Shown: piece by piece, positions 1 to 6,961 of the stretch
How the letters are laid out: each line of letters opens with the position of its first letter
Position numbering within the stretch: position 1 is the first letter of the stretch
NCBI GenBank assembly: GCA_905371725.1
Contig: CAJPML010000031.1
Span: 1 to 8,517 of the forward strand
From: Leptotrichia sp. oral taxon 215
GTDB taxonomy: Bacteria; Fusobacteriota; Fusobacteriia; Fusobacteriales; Leptotrichiaceae
Direction of reading: 5' to 3'
Length of the DNA: 8,517 nucleotides
The notes under the pieces: model-generated
The model's input: the letters and a program-made list of their open reading frames with translations, nothing else
What the model was told of the DNA's origin: nothing
Databases searched by the model: none
Translations under genes and position numbers: made by a program

Positions 1-61
1 ATTCTATCTTTTCTATAATAAAGTACTCTGGATATTCCCACCTGATGCAGCTCTTTTTTAT

Positions 62-997
62 CTAATTTTTTTGACTGTCTGCGATCATAAACATCATATG
101 TCTTACAATTACATAGATAATAATTACAGTTGCAACTATTTCCGCTATACTTACTAATTTAGCCAGTATTGCTACATTTGCTCCTGATTCCTTAAGGAAT
201 TTTGTTGCCAGTTTTAATCCCAAAGCACTTATTGCAGTAGAGAATGTAAATGCTGAATAACTTGGATAAAACGGTAATTTTAACAATTTAGGTAATGAAA
301 CTAAAACCATTACGTATAATAAGATTGTTAAAAATAATAAGAAATAAACTATTGCAAGATTTTTTTCAGGGAAAGTTTTAGCCATATATCCTGCAAGTAA
401 CAGTGCCGCAGGTGCAGCGAATACTGCAAATGTAGGTTGTGCAGGCTCAGGAATATTTTTAACCTTTACCACTCTGTAAAAAACAAATGGCAGCAAAATC
501 ATATAAGTCACAAATCCAAACCAAAAAGCTGCCTGACCTATTTGAGGCATTTTATAAGCTGGTGCTGTTACTGTAGCTGTTACTATTCCAACATATACGA
601 TAAACCATGTAGTAAATACAGTTGCTATATTTTTCTTTACTGCAAATTTCAATGTAAACCATATAATAAGCAGTACATGAATTGCAATTCCTACATACCA
701 CGCAATATTAGCCACCGGCTTAAATGGTGATTTAGGTGTAATGTATGCCGACAAAACAATTATTGCCATTGAAAATGTTGCAAAACCTCCTGAAATAACA
801 GGATTTTCCATAGCCTTTTTAAATCCTTCAATATTCGAAAGGATTTTAACTGTCAGGATTACCATCATTATAAATGCTATCCATCCTGATACCACCTTGT
901 AACCTGCCCCATAATTGTTCAGTAAATTTCCTAAAGTTGCTATACCCAATGCCAATCCTGATATAGGAAGAGGGTATTTTCCCAAAAATTTCTTCAT
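62..997 (-). CDS. TDT (TehA/SLAC1-like) family membrane transporter
   Basis: This 311-residue, almost entirely hydrophobic protein has about ten membrane-spanning segments and no signal peptide. Its N-terminus (FLGKYPLPISGLALGIATLG) matches the first helix of the tellurite-resistance/dicarboxylate transporter family (TehA, Mae1, SLAC1), whose members are channel-like carriers for small anions such as malate, nitrate, chloride and sulfite. A later PSYSAFTFSTAISALGLKL segment fits the helix that carries the gating phenylalanine in this family. The length is usual for TehA-like proteins. The ATG at 997 follows GGAG by seven bases (GGAGAGAACAG). It lies 86 bases after selA, with no clear terminator between, so co-transcription with the sel genes is possible. 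The family is secure from the N-terminal motif and topology. The substrate is unknown, and a selenium or sulfur oxyanion is only a contextual guess. Confidence 0.85.
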   Translation of the reverse strand: MKKFLGKYPLPISGLALGIATLGNLLNNYGAGYKVVSGWIAFIMMVILTVKILSNIEGFKKAMENPVISGGFATFSMAIIVLSAYITPKSPFKPVANIAWYVGIAIHVLLIIWFTLKFAVKKNIATVFTTWFIVYVGIVTATVTAPAYKMPQIGQAAFWFGFVTYMILLPFVFYRVVKVKNIPEPAQPTFAVFAAPAALLLAGYMAKTFPEKNLAIVYFLLFLTILLYVMVLVSLPKLLKLPFYPSYSAFTFSTAISALGLKLATKFLKESGANVAILAKLVSIAEIVATVIIIYVIVRHMMFMIADSQKN

Positions 998-1083
998 CTG
1001 TTCTCTCCATTCTTAATTTGATTTTTTAAATAATATATGCAAATTTATTATTTAACTATAATTCATAAATATAATTTTCCATA

Positions 1084-2463
1084 TTAACTTTTAATTTTCT
1101 TGAGACTTTCCACTACTAGATCAAATTCCTGTTCCCTCAAAGTCCTCATATCAAAAATGATACTGTTTTCTTTAATTCTTGTAATAATCGGAATTTCAGC
1201 TTCAAGTAAAATTCCTTCTATTTCTGTTGCAGTTTTTGTATTATGCGTCAGTTTTACCGACATACTGTCCAGATACACTCCAGGATAGCTTCCACCACCG
1301 ATTTCTGCTTTATCTTCCATTATTTCAGATGTAAAAGCCGTTTCCTTAACCTTTTCAGCAAATTTATGAGCCTTTTCCCTCAATTCTTCCATTGACATGG
1401 AAATCATATTCAATGTAGGTATTTCCTTCAGTGCCTTTTCTTCATCAAGATAGAGCCTGAATGTAGCCTCCAGTGCCGCTATTGTCATTTTATCCACACG
1501 CAGTGCACGTGTAAGCTGGTTTTTCTTCATGGCTTCTATATATTTTTTCTTTCCTACAATTATCCCTGCCTGAGGCCCTCCAAGCAGCTTATCTCCACTA
1601 AATGTGACTACATCTATTCCACTGTCCAGCACTTCCTTTACCGTAGGCTCATATGTAAGTCCATAGGAAGTAAAGTCCACAAACTGTCCGCTTCCCAGAT
1701 CATTTACAGCTACAAGGCCTTTTTCATGTGCCAGATCCGCAAGTTCCTTATAAGTCACTTCCTTTGTAAATCCTACTATCTTATAGTTGCTCGTATGAAC
1801 TTTCAGCAGTATTCCTGTATTTTCATTAATAGCATTGACATAATCCTTCAGGTGTGTTTTGTTTGTTGTCCCTACTTCCTGAATAGTTCCACCACTAAGC
1901 TTGATTATTTCAGGAATTCTGAATGCTCCTCCTATTTCTACCAGCTCTCCACGGGACACTACAATTTCCTTATCCTTTGCCAGTGTACTTAGAGTCAGCA
2001 TTACAGCTGCCGCATTATTGTTTACCACAAGAACATCTTCTGCTCCTGTAAGACGTTTAATAATATCCATAAGATGGACATATCTGCTCCCTCTCTGCTT
2101 TTCTGCAAGATTAAATTCCAGATTGGAATAATTGAATGCAGCATCTATAAGATTTTCCTTTATGCTTTCACTGAGGATACTTCTTCCAAGATTGGTATGA
2201 AGTATTGTTCCTGTTGCATTTATAACCCTTCTTAGCGAGTATTTATAGTTTTTCTTCACTGAAAGATTTATTTTTTCTATAATTTCTTCCATTGAAGGAA
2301 CTTCACTCAGATTATTATTCAATATTTCATTTTTTATATTTTCTGTTTCTTTTTTCACAATATCCTTTACAAAAACTTCAGGATATTCTTCCAGTAGCTG
2401 TTTTACTTCTTCCGTCATCAATATTTTATTAATTGCCGGTATTTGTGACAGTAAATGTTTCAT
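1084..2463 (-). CDS. selA: L-seryl-tRNA(Sec) selenium transferase SelA
   Basis: SelA is the PLP-dependent cytosolic enzyme that converts Ser-tRNA(Sec) to Sec-tRNA(Sec) using selenophosphate; bacterial SelA forms a large homodecamer. The 459-residue length is close to the E. coli protein. The N-terminal region (about 1-75) is the helical tRNA-binding part. It is followed by RRVINATGTILHTNLGRS (79-96), the LVVNNNAAAV segment (145-154) typical of the cofactor site, and VAVNDLGSGQF (251-261). The PLP lysine is K292 in TFSGDKLLGGPQAG (287-300), a hallmark of the family. The ATG at 2463 lies three bases after the selB stop, with GAGG inside the selB end eight bases upstream, so translation is coupled to selB. 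No truncation is visible. Confidence 0.97.
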   Translation of the reverse strand: MKHLLSQIPAINKILMTEEVKQLLEEYPEVFVKDIVKKETENIKNEILNNNLSEVPSMEEIIEKINLSVKKNYKYSLRRVINATGTILHTNLGRSILSESIKENLIDAAFNYSNLEFNLAEKQRGSRYVHLMDIIKRLTGAEDVLVVNNNAAAVMLTLSTLAKDKEIVVSRGELVEIGGAFRIPEIIKLSGGTIQEVGTTNKTHLKDYVNAINENTGILLKVHTSNYKIVGFTKEVTYKELADLAHEKGLVAVNDLGSGQFVDFTSYGLTYEPTVKEVLDSGIDVVTFSGDKLLGGPQAGIIVGKKKYIEAMKKNQLTRALRVDKMTIAALEATFRLYLDEEKALKEIPTLNMISMSMEELREKAHKFAEKVKETAFTSEIMEDKAEIGGGSYPGVYLDSMSVKLTHNTKTATEIEGILLEAEIPIITRIKENSIIFDMRTLREQEFDLVVESLKKIKS

Positions 2464-2466
2464 GCT

Positions 2467-4350
2467 CTATACCTCATTTCCCTTCACTCTGTAATCTTCA
2501 ACTCTTTTTGTTACACCTGCCTTGTCCATATATTCCAATATTGGCAGGGCGTATTTTCTGCTTGAACCTGTCATATCCCTAAATTCTGAAAGCAGCAGTT
2601 TCTTATTTCCTTCAAAATGTTTCAGAACCTTATTTTTTGCCTCATCAAACATACGGACATGTATAACGATATCCTCATTTAGCCTGATTACAGTATCTCC
2701 TAGTAGTGAATCAAGAACCTCGTTTGATATTTTATTACCTTTTGTAAGTTCCTTTATAGTTGGAGGTGTAAATTCACTTTCCAGAAGGGTCTTCTCAATA
2801 CGTTTCTTTTCCTGTATCTGCTTATCATCATATTTTACGGAAAAATCAAAAATTGAAACAAAATTTCCTTCTACCTTTAAAATTTTATTTCCAGAAAGAA
2901 GTTCAATTATGGCTGCAAACTCCTTCTGATTCATTTTAAACTTTGAAATAAGTTCAGCCTTGGATATTCCTTTTTTCAGCTTAAATTTCTTATGGTAGTC
3001 TGAAATAACAGCTGAAATTCTTTCACTTATATCCTCATATTTTTTCGAATGTATATATCCTTCCTTTGTTACGTATACAGTCTTCTCTTCAAGAAGTTCC
3101 GTCAAATCCTTCAGTACTTCTTCAGAAGATTTTTCAAGCGACTTTGCAATTTTATCTGCTGTAACTGTATACTGCTGATTAAGTAAAATATAGTTTGCTA
3201 CGAGGTCCTTACTGCTTCCTTTAGACTGTATCTTAAGCTTACTTAAGATTTCTTCGTTAAATCTGTTGTGCTTCTTAGGATTGCAGTCCAGAATTACTCC
3301 CCCGCCTATTGTTATCATAGGCGAATAAGTTCTTATAATAAATTTATCATAATTTTTTACAGATATCTCTTCTTCAAGACGTAGCTGTGCAAATCCTTTA
3401 TTTCCTTCTTCAAGAACATCTCCTCCAAGCGGAACGAATCTCGCCATCACTTCAGAAGTACCTGTATAGACTCTTACCCTGTCCCAAAGTTCAAGGTTTA
3501 TTCCAGAGTCCTTTATCATCTGAACCTCAGTATCCAACATATATGTCTTTGTCAGTGTTCCAGGAGTTGCAAGCGAACATCCCCTTCCTATATCTTCAAC
3601 CTTTATATTAGTAAGATTTATTGCAGTCCTCTGACCTGCATAGGCTGTTTTCACATCTTCCTTATGAACTTGAATGTTCCTTACCTTTGTTTTTATGTCA
3701 TGCGGATAAACTTCCAGCTCATCTCCCACTGAAATCTTTCCTTCAGTTAAAGTTCCTGTTATTACTGTTCCAAATCCTTTCACCTGAAACGCCCTGTCTA
3801 TATTGAGACGTACATTTCCTGAATTTTTAAGCTCCGCTATATCATCTGTCTTTTTATCAATCACATGTAAAAGCTCATCTATCCCCTTACGTGAAACAGA
3901 ATCCACCTCCACAATAGGACTTCCCTCAAGCGGTGTCCCCTTTATAAAATCTTCTATATCTTCTCTTACAAGGGTTATGTAGTCTGCATCTGCAAGGTCT
4001 ATCTTTGTCATTACTATTATAAAATTTTCTATACCTAATAATGACAGTATGTCTGCATGCTCCTTTGTCTGAGGCATTATTCCTTCCCTTGCATCTACCA
4101 GAAGCAGTACAAGATTAATCCCTACAGCACCTACAAGCATATTCTTTATGAATTTTTCGTGTCCGGGAACATCCACAACCCCGCATCTTTTACCACTCGA
4201 CAAATCAAAGTATGCAAATCCAAGGTTTATAGATATTCCCCTCTCCTTCTCCTCCGTCATTGTATCTGTTTCAATACCGCTAAGAGCTTTTATCAGTGTT
4301 GTCTTCCCATGATCGATATGCCCTGCAGTACCTATTATTACATTACTCAT
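2467..4350 (-). CDS. selB: Selenocysteine-specific elongation factor SelB
   Basis: SelB is the specialised GTPase that carries Sec-tRNA(Sec) to the ribosome and binds the SECIS hairpin of selenoprotein mRNA. With the ATG at 4350 the protein has 627 residues: G1 loop GHIDHGKT (10-17), switch region ERGISI (37-42), G3 DVPGH (60-64) and G4 TKID (115-118). Translation-factor beta domains follow, with the FQVKGFGTVITGTL motif near 188-201. The C-terminal third is winged-helix repeats ending in SRKYALPILEYMDKAGVT and a KRVEDYRVKG tail, the classic SelB mRNA-binding end. An in-frame ATG at 4368 overlaps the stop of the preceding gene (TAATG) and would add six residues. I prefer 4350 because the codons between the two ATGs form a GAGAGAGAG purine run that can act as ribosome site, whereas no such site precedes 4368. 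It lies between the DUF3343 gene and selA. Confidence 0.96.
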   Translation of the reverse strand: MSNVIIGTAGHIDHGKTTLIKALSGIETDTMTEEKERGISINLGFAYFDLSSGKRCGVVDVPGHEKFIKNMLVGAVGINLVLLLVDAREGIMPQTKEHADILSLLGIENFIIVMTKIDLADADYITLVREDIEDFIKGTPLEGSPIVEVDSVSRKGIDELLHVIDKKTDDIAELKNSGNVRLNIDRAFQVKGFGTVITGTLTEGKISVGDELEVYPHDIKTKVRNIQVHKEDVKTAYAGQRTAINLTNIKVEDIGRGCSLATPGTLTKTYMLDTEVQMIKDSGINLELWDRVRVYTGTSEVMARFVPLGGDVLEEGNKGFAQLRLEEEISVKNYDKFIIRTYSPMITIGGGVILDCNPKKHNRFNEEILSKLKIQSKGSSKDLVANYILLNQQYTVTADKIAKSLEKSSEEVLKDLTELLEEKTVYVTKEGYIHSKKYEDISERISAVISDYHKKFKLKKGISKAELISKFKMNQKEFAAIIELLSGNKILKVEGNFVSIFDFSVKYDDKQIQEKKRIEKTLLESEFTPPTIKELTKGNKISNEVLDSLLGDTVIRLNEDIVIHVRMFDEAKNKVLKHFEGNKKLLLSEFRDMTGSSRKYALPILEYMDKAGVTKRVEDYRVKGNEV

Positions 4351-4367
4351 AAACTCTCTCTCTTTCA

Positions 4368-4667
4368 TTATCTATTTATTTCTATAACGCTGTTATCCTC
4401 ATAAAGCAGTTCCACTTCTCTTTTTATACCTATTTTCCTTGAATAATATAATGCCTTGTATCTCACATCTTCCTTTTCCAACACTTCTATCAGGTCACTG
4501 AAATTATTCCATGAAATTTTCAGCATGAAACCGCATCCAAGGGAAATTAAAGGATGAACCGGAACCAGTCCTGCATCTATTTTTTCAGTATCACATATGT
4601 TATCTGCTTTTATTGCATCGTGGGTATTATGAAACACCACTATTCCTTCATCTATTGTTTTAGTCAT
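4368..4667 (-). CDS. DUF3343 protein, putative Se/S carrier
   Basis: A 99-residue soluble protein of the DUF3343 family, described as a putative selenium/sulfur carrier. The family hallmark is a conserved Cys-Gly after a proline-containing strand; here it is VPVHPLISLGCGFML (35-49), with C45 the likely chalcogen-binding thiol. An N-terminal strand (EGIVVFHNTHDAIKAD) and a C-terminal ALYYSRK segment fit a small alpha/beta fold resembling transport-type regulatory domains. C25 is the only other cysteine. The ATG at 4667 follows AGGTG, which overlaps the yedF stop, with a seven-base gap, and its own stop overlaps a possible selB ATG (TAATG). This tight packing between yedF and selB supports a role in selenium supply to Sec synthesis. 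The biochemical reaction is not established for the family as far as I know. Confidence 0.86.
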   Translation of the reverse strand: MTKTIDEGIVVFHNTHDAIKADNICDTEKIDAGLVPVHPLISLGCGFMLKISWNNFSDLIEVLEKEDVRYKALYYSRKIGIKREVELLYEDNSVIEINR

Positions 4668-4674
4668 AAGTCAC

Positions 4675-5289
4675 CTACGGTCTTACCACTCTGTTTGCTG
4701 TACGCATATCTTCAACTATGAAATACATGTTTGATGAATTTCCTATTGCAAGATCAACTTTGTAGTAATCTATACATGCTCCGCAGCACATAATTTCCAC
4801 TCCATTTTCCTGCAATACTTTCAATTCTTCCAATACATGGCTCTGATTTTTATCTGCAAGCAGGACTCCTCCGTTATAAAATATTATTTTTTTAGGAAGT
4901 ACTTCCTGCTCTGTCAGAGTGTACAGAAATGCCTTCATCAGTTTTTTCCCAAGTTCTTCACTTCCATGTCCCATTATCTGTTTATTTACAACTACAATAT
5001 AGCTGTCATCCTGAGCCTTTATAACCTGTGTTTTTTCCTCTGTAACTTCTTTTACGGAATTTCCCTTATCTGTCACAGGATTTGATATTGTCACTATATA
5101 TTCTTCATCACTTACTTTTTTTACATCTATATCATAATTAAGCTGTTCAGCAAGTTTTGTAAGGTTTTCAGTCGCCACAAAATTATCTACCGTTGTTTCA
5201 ACCACATCATATTCAGCCAGTAATTTTTTTGTCTGAACTACAGGTAATGGACACGCCATCCCTTTAGCATTAAATTCATGTTTTTTCAT
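4675..5289 (-). CDS. yedF: YedF-type selenium metabolism sulfurtransferase-like protein
   Basis: A two-part 204-residue protein. Residues 1-72 are a TusA/SirA domain with the signature MACPLPVVQTKK, in which C13 of the CPxP motif is the persulfide or perselenide cysteine. Residues about 95-204 are a DsrE-like domain with KIIFYNGGVLL (134-144) and a cysteine cluster EIMCCGACIDYY (C168, C169, C172). The middle, about 75-93, is a charged linker. The fusion matches the selenium-metabolism YedF family of Sec- or Se-cofactor-using anaerobes, which is longer than the single-domain E. coli YedF/TusA. It probably accepts reduced selenium or sulfur and hands it on, possibly to SelD or the adjacent DUF3343 protein; the direction of transfer is inferred. 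The ATG at 5289 has GGAGG eleven bases upstream. It is separated from selD by 74 bases. Confidence 0.92.
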   Translation of the reverse strand: MKKHEFNAKGMACPLPVVQTKKLLAEYDVVETTVDNFVATENLTKLAEQLNYDIDVKKVSDEEYIVTISNPVTDKGNSVKEVTEEKTQVIKAQDDSYIVVVNKQIMGHGSEELGKKLMKAFLYTLTEQEVLPKKIIFYNGGVLLADKNQSHVLEELKVLQENGVEIMCCGACIDYYKVDLAIGNSSNMYFIVEDMRTANRVVRP

Positions 5290-5329
5290 TTTATATCATT
5301 CCCTCCGCTACAAATTTCATTTTAATTTT

Positions 5330-5357
5330 TTAATATATATAATAAACATAGTTTCAA
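5330..5357 (-). promoter_or_regulatory. Possible internal promoter before yedF
   Basis: In the 74-base selD-yedF gap the minus strand has TTGAAA (5357-5352), a 16-base spacer and TATTAA (5335-5330). The region is very AT-rich, so chance matches are likely. If real it would give the yedF-DUF3343-selB-selA group partial independence from selD. Confidence 0.3.
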
Positions 5358-5363
5358 CCTAAT

Positions 5364-6389
5364 TTACAGGACTATCACATCTTTTTCCTGTCTTTTTACA
5401 ACTTTTCCCACTATGGCACTTTTTATTTCCAGTTTGTTTAATTTTTCAAGCAGTTCTGTCCCATATTTTTCAGGCAGGCTTATAAGCAGTCCTCCTGACG
5501 TCTGCGGATCAAACATGATTTCTTCCATTGGAAAATCATTAATCTTAAAGTCAACCTTATCCTTAAGATAATTTCTGTTTAACTGTCCTCCTGCCGTAAT
5601 TACAAACTCACTTGCACAGTGATATGCTTCAGGAAGCATAGGAACATTTTCAGAAAAAATTTCAGCTGAATATTTTCCATCCAGCATTTCCACCAGATGT
5701 CCTAAAAATCCAAAACCTGTTATATCAGTACAGCTGTTTACAGGATATTCTTCCATAATTTCAGCCGCGTATTTATTTAATGTTGTCATCTGCTTGACAC
5801 ACGCAGTAAAAGCTTCTTCAGAACATTCTTTTATCATATGTGCAGAATTTATAATGCTTACACCTAAAGGTTTTGTCACTATGAGTACATCTCCCTCTTT
5901 ACAGTTGTTGTTTACCAGTATTTTATCAGGATGTACAACTCCTGTAACAGATAATCCGTATTTCGGTGTAGAATCATGTATTGAATGCCCTCCGGCAAGA
6001 ACTCCGCCTGCCTCGTGAACTTTTTCAGCACCACCTTTTAATATCTGTTTCAATATTTCCATATCCATTTTCTCAGGAAATGCAACTATGTTCAAAGCTG
6101 TGATTACCTTACCTCCCATTGCATAGACATCACTTAATGCATTTGTTGCCGCTATCTGCCCATATAAATACGGATCATTTATCATAGTTGTGAAGAAATC
6201 CAATGTCTGAATAATTGCCTTATCTTCAGATATTTTATAAACCGCCGCATCATCAGATGACTCGTAACCTACTATAAGGTTTTCATCCTTCTTTTTAGGT
6301 AAATCATCCAATAGACCTGATAGAGCTCCCGGCCCTATTTTTGAGTTTCAGCCTCCACAAACTATCATGCTTAATTTTTTCTCGTCCAT
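5364..6389 (-). CDS. selD: Selenide, water dikinase SelD, a selenoprotein with in-frame UGA(Sec)
   Basis: SelD makes selenophosphate from selenide and ATP in the cytosol, the selenium donor for SelA. The full gene begins at the ATG at 6389, preceded by AAGGAGAGAGGG, and encodes 341 residues including Sec. The N-terminus reads MDEKKLSMIVCGG-U-NSKIGPG, where codon 14 is TGA (6350-6348). U14 and K17 keep the three-residue spacing of the catalytic C17 and K20 of E. coli SelD, so the TGA is Sec, not a stop. Other motifs are SSDDAAVY (ATP/metal aspartates), QTLDFFTTMINDPY, AATNALSDVYAMGG, LAGGHSIHD, CTDITGFGFLGHL and a late FDPQTSGGLL. Starting at the TTG at 6311 would remove the catalytic loop, so that start is wrong. 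It has its own likely promoter and precedes yedF. Confidence 0.95.
6320..6350 (-). promoter_or_regulatory. Bacterial SECIS hairpin of selD with its UGA codon
   Basis: Directly after the UGA (6350-6348) come nine bases and then ATAGGGC (6338-6332), a five-base loop CGGGA (6331-6327) and GCTCTAT (6326-6320). The arms form seven consecutive pairs, one of them G-U. The loop begins 17 bases after the UGA and has G in its second position, both in line with known bacterial SECIS elements, which sit within about 16-37 bases of UGA. SelB from this operon would bind it. The fold was worked out by hand. Confidence 0.85.
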
Positions 6390-6438
6390 CCCTCTCTCCT
6401 TCTAACTATATTATTTTATTACATAATTTGATAATTTT

Positions 6439-6466
6439 ATTATATCATTTGATATTAAAAAACCAA
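6439..6466 (-). promoter_or_regulatory. Likely sigma-70 type promoter of selD
   Basis: On the minus strand, TTGGTT (6466-6461) is followed after 16 bases by a perfect TATAAT (6444-6439), about 50 bases before the selD ATG. The -35 box is weak. The spacer contains part of a small ATATCA-TT-TGATAT palindrome (6442-6455 region). This would let selD and downstream genes be transcribed separately from the tRNA. Confidence 0.5.
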
Positions 6467-6473
6467 AATAACA

Positions 6474-6568
6474 TAAAAAAATGCAGTATTATTTTTTATT
6501 ATATCCATATAATAAAAAATATCACCCATGGAATAACTAAATTTCTACTAAGTGATACTGCTTTTTAT
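6474..6568 (-). terminator. Structured selC-selD spacer: nested hairpins with U runs (terminator/attenuator)
   Basis: Read on the minus strand, an outer stem pairs GCAGTAT (6489-6483) with ATACTGC (6561-6555). It is extended by an A run on one side and a T run on the other, and the T run follows the closing arm as in an intrinsic terminator. Inside lies a 15-bp perfect inverted repeat, TTTTTTATTATAT core at 6490-6504 with 6507-6521, around a two-base CC centre. A third pairing, TATCAC (6557-6552) with GTGATA (6525-6520), also runs into T6 and shares its TAT with the outer stem, so the two cannot form together. It may end the tRNA transcript, act as a leader attenuator, or both. Confidence 0.55.
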
Positions 6569-6586
6569 AATTTATTCTTATCATAC

Positions 6587-6689
6587 TGGCGGGAATGTGT
6601 GGGAATCGAACCCACCTGAGAGGCTCTTAACCCCTCACGCCGGTTTTGAAGACCGGAGAGAACACCAGAACTCATCCACTCCCATTCCA
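6587..6689 (-). tRNA. selC: tRNA-Sec (UCA anticodon), selC
   Basis: This is the UGA-decoding tRNA charged with serine and converted to Sec by SelA. The anticodon arm is CCGGT-CTTCAAA-ACCGG (6656-6640), with anticodon TCA at 6649-6647. A long variable arm follows, TGAGGGG with CCTCTCA (7 bp) around a 7-base loop. The T arm is GTGGG-TTCGATT-CCCAC (6615-6599), and the 3' end is ACATTCCC, G73 and an encoded CCA (6589-6587). The long variable arm and UCA anticodon identify tRNA-Sec. Oddities: with G73 as discriminator, position 1 is T facing C72, and the eighth acceptor pair would be G-A. The D arm forms only a partly paired stem (GGATGA with TTCTCT, one mismatch). The exact 5' end (6689 or 6688) is uncertain. 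It stands immediately upstream of selD. Confidence 0.93.
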
Positions 6690-6697
6690 ATATAATA

Positions 6698-6726
6698 ATT
6701 ATACTACATAAATTATTTAAAATCAA
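6698..6726 (-). promoter_or_regulatory. Likely promoter of tRNA-Sec
   Basis: On the minus strand TTGATT (6726-6721), a 17-base spacer and a perfect TATAAT (6703-6698) stand just before the tRNA. The expected start site, about 6691, would leave a leader of only two or three bases before the tRNA 5' end. Confidence 0.6.
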
Positions 6727-6957
6727 TATCAAATTTAAATAATAGATACAAATTTAATATCCATGCTATATATTAACTATTAAAGCATTACAAAAAAATT
6801 TCCGGAAAAATAACAGAACAAATATTCAAAATATCATTATTAAATTAAAATACATTGGTTTAATTTTATTTTTAAAGAAAAAATAGCCCTTTTTGATTAA
6901 ATAGCCATTAGATAAGAATTTATATGTTTTAATTGAAAGTCTTCCAACTTTTAAATT
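6704..6957. other. AT-rich non-coding stretch upstream of selC
   Basis: Apart from the selC -35 box near its left edge, I see no gene, RNA or credible ribosome site here on either strand. There is a weak 5-bp hairpin, AAAGT with ACTTT (6936-6940 with 6947-6951), just after the cryptic small gene, and two direct copies of an AATAGCC-type heptamer near 6882 and 6901. Stops are frequent in all frames. Confidence 0.5.
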
Positions 6958-6961
6958 TTAT

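Noticed and set aside
1..61. Minus-strand open reading after the transporter stop (for example KKELHQVGISRVLYYRKD) as a start of a next gene
   Set aside because: There is no start codon with a ribosome site inside the window and two frames are equally open. It is too short to decide.
2522..2929. Plus-strand 135-residue frame opposite selB
   Set aside because: It is a mirror of the conserved SelB C-terminus, Ser/Phe-rich and without its own signals.
4348..4368. SelB start at ATG 4368
   Set aside because: It overlaps the DUF3343 stop (TAATG) and would add MKEREF before the usual SelB N-terminus. The purine run just before 4350 is a better ribosome site, but the longer form is not excluded.
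6442..6455. ATATCA-TT-TGATAT palindrome as an operator near the selD promoter
   Set aside because: It overlaps the -10 region, but perfect short AT palindromes are common in such DNA. There is no second copy to support a regulator site.
6341..6619. Plus-strand 92-residue frame
   Set aside because: It runs antisense across the selD start, the structured spacer and the tRNA-Sec gene, with no ribosome site.
6882..6906. Two AATAGCC-like direct repeats as a CRISPR or attachment site trace
   Set aside because: There are only two copies of about seven bases, without regular spacing, an array or neighbouring cas or integrase genes.
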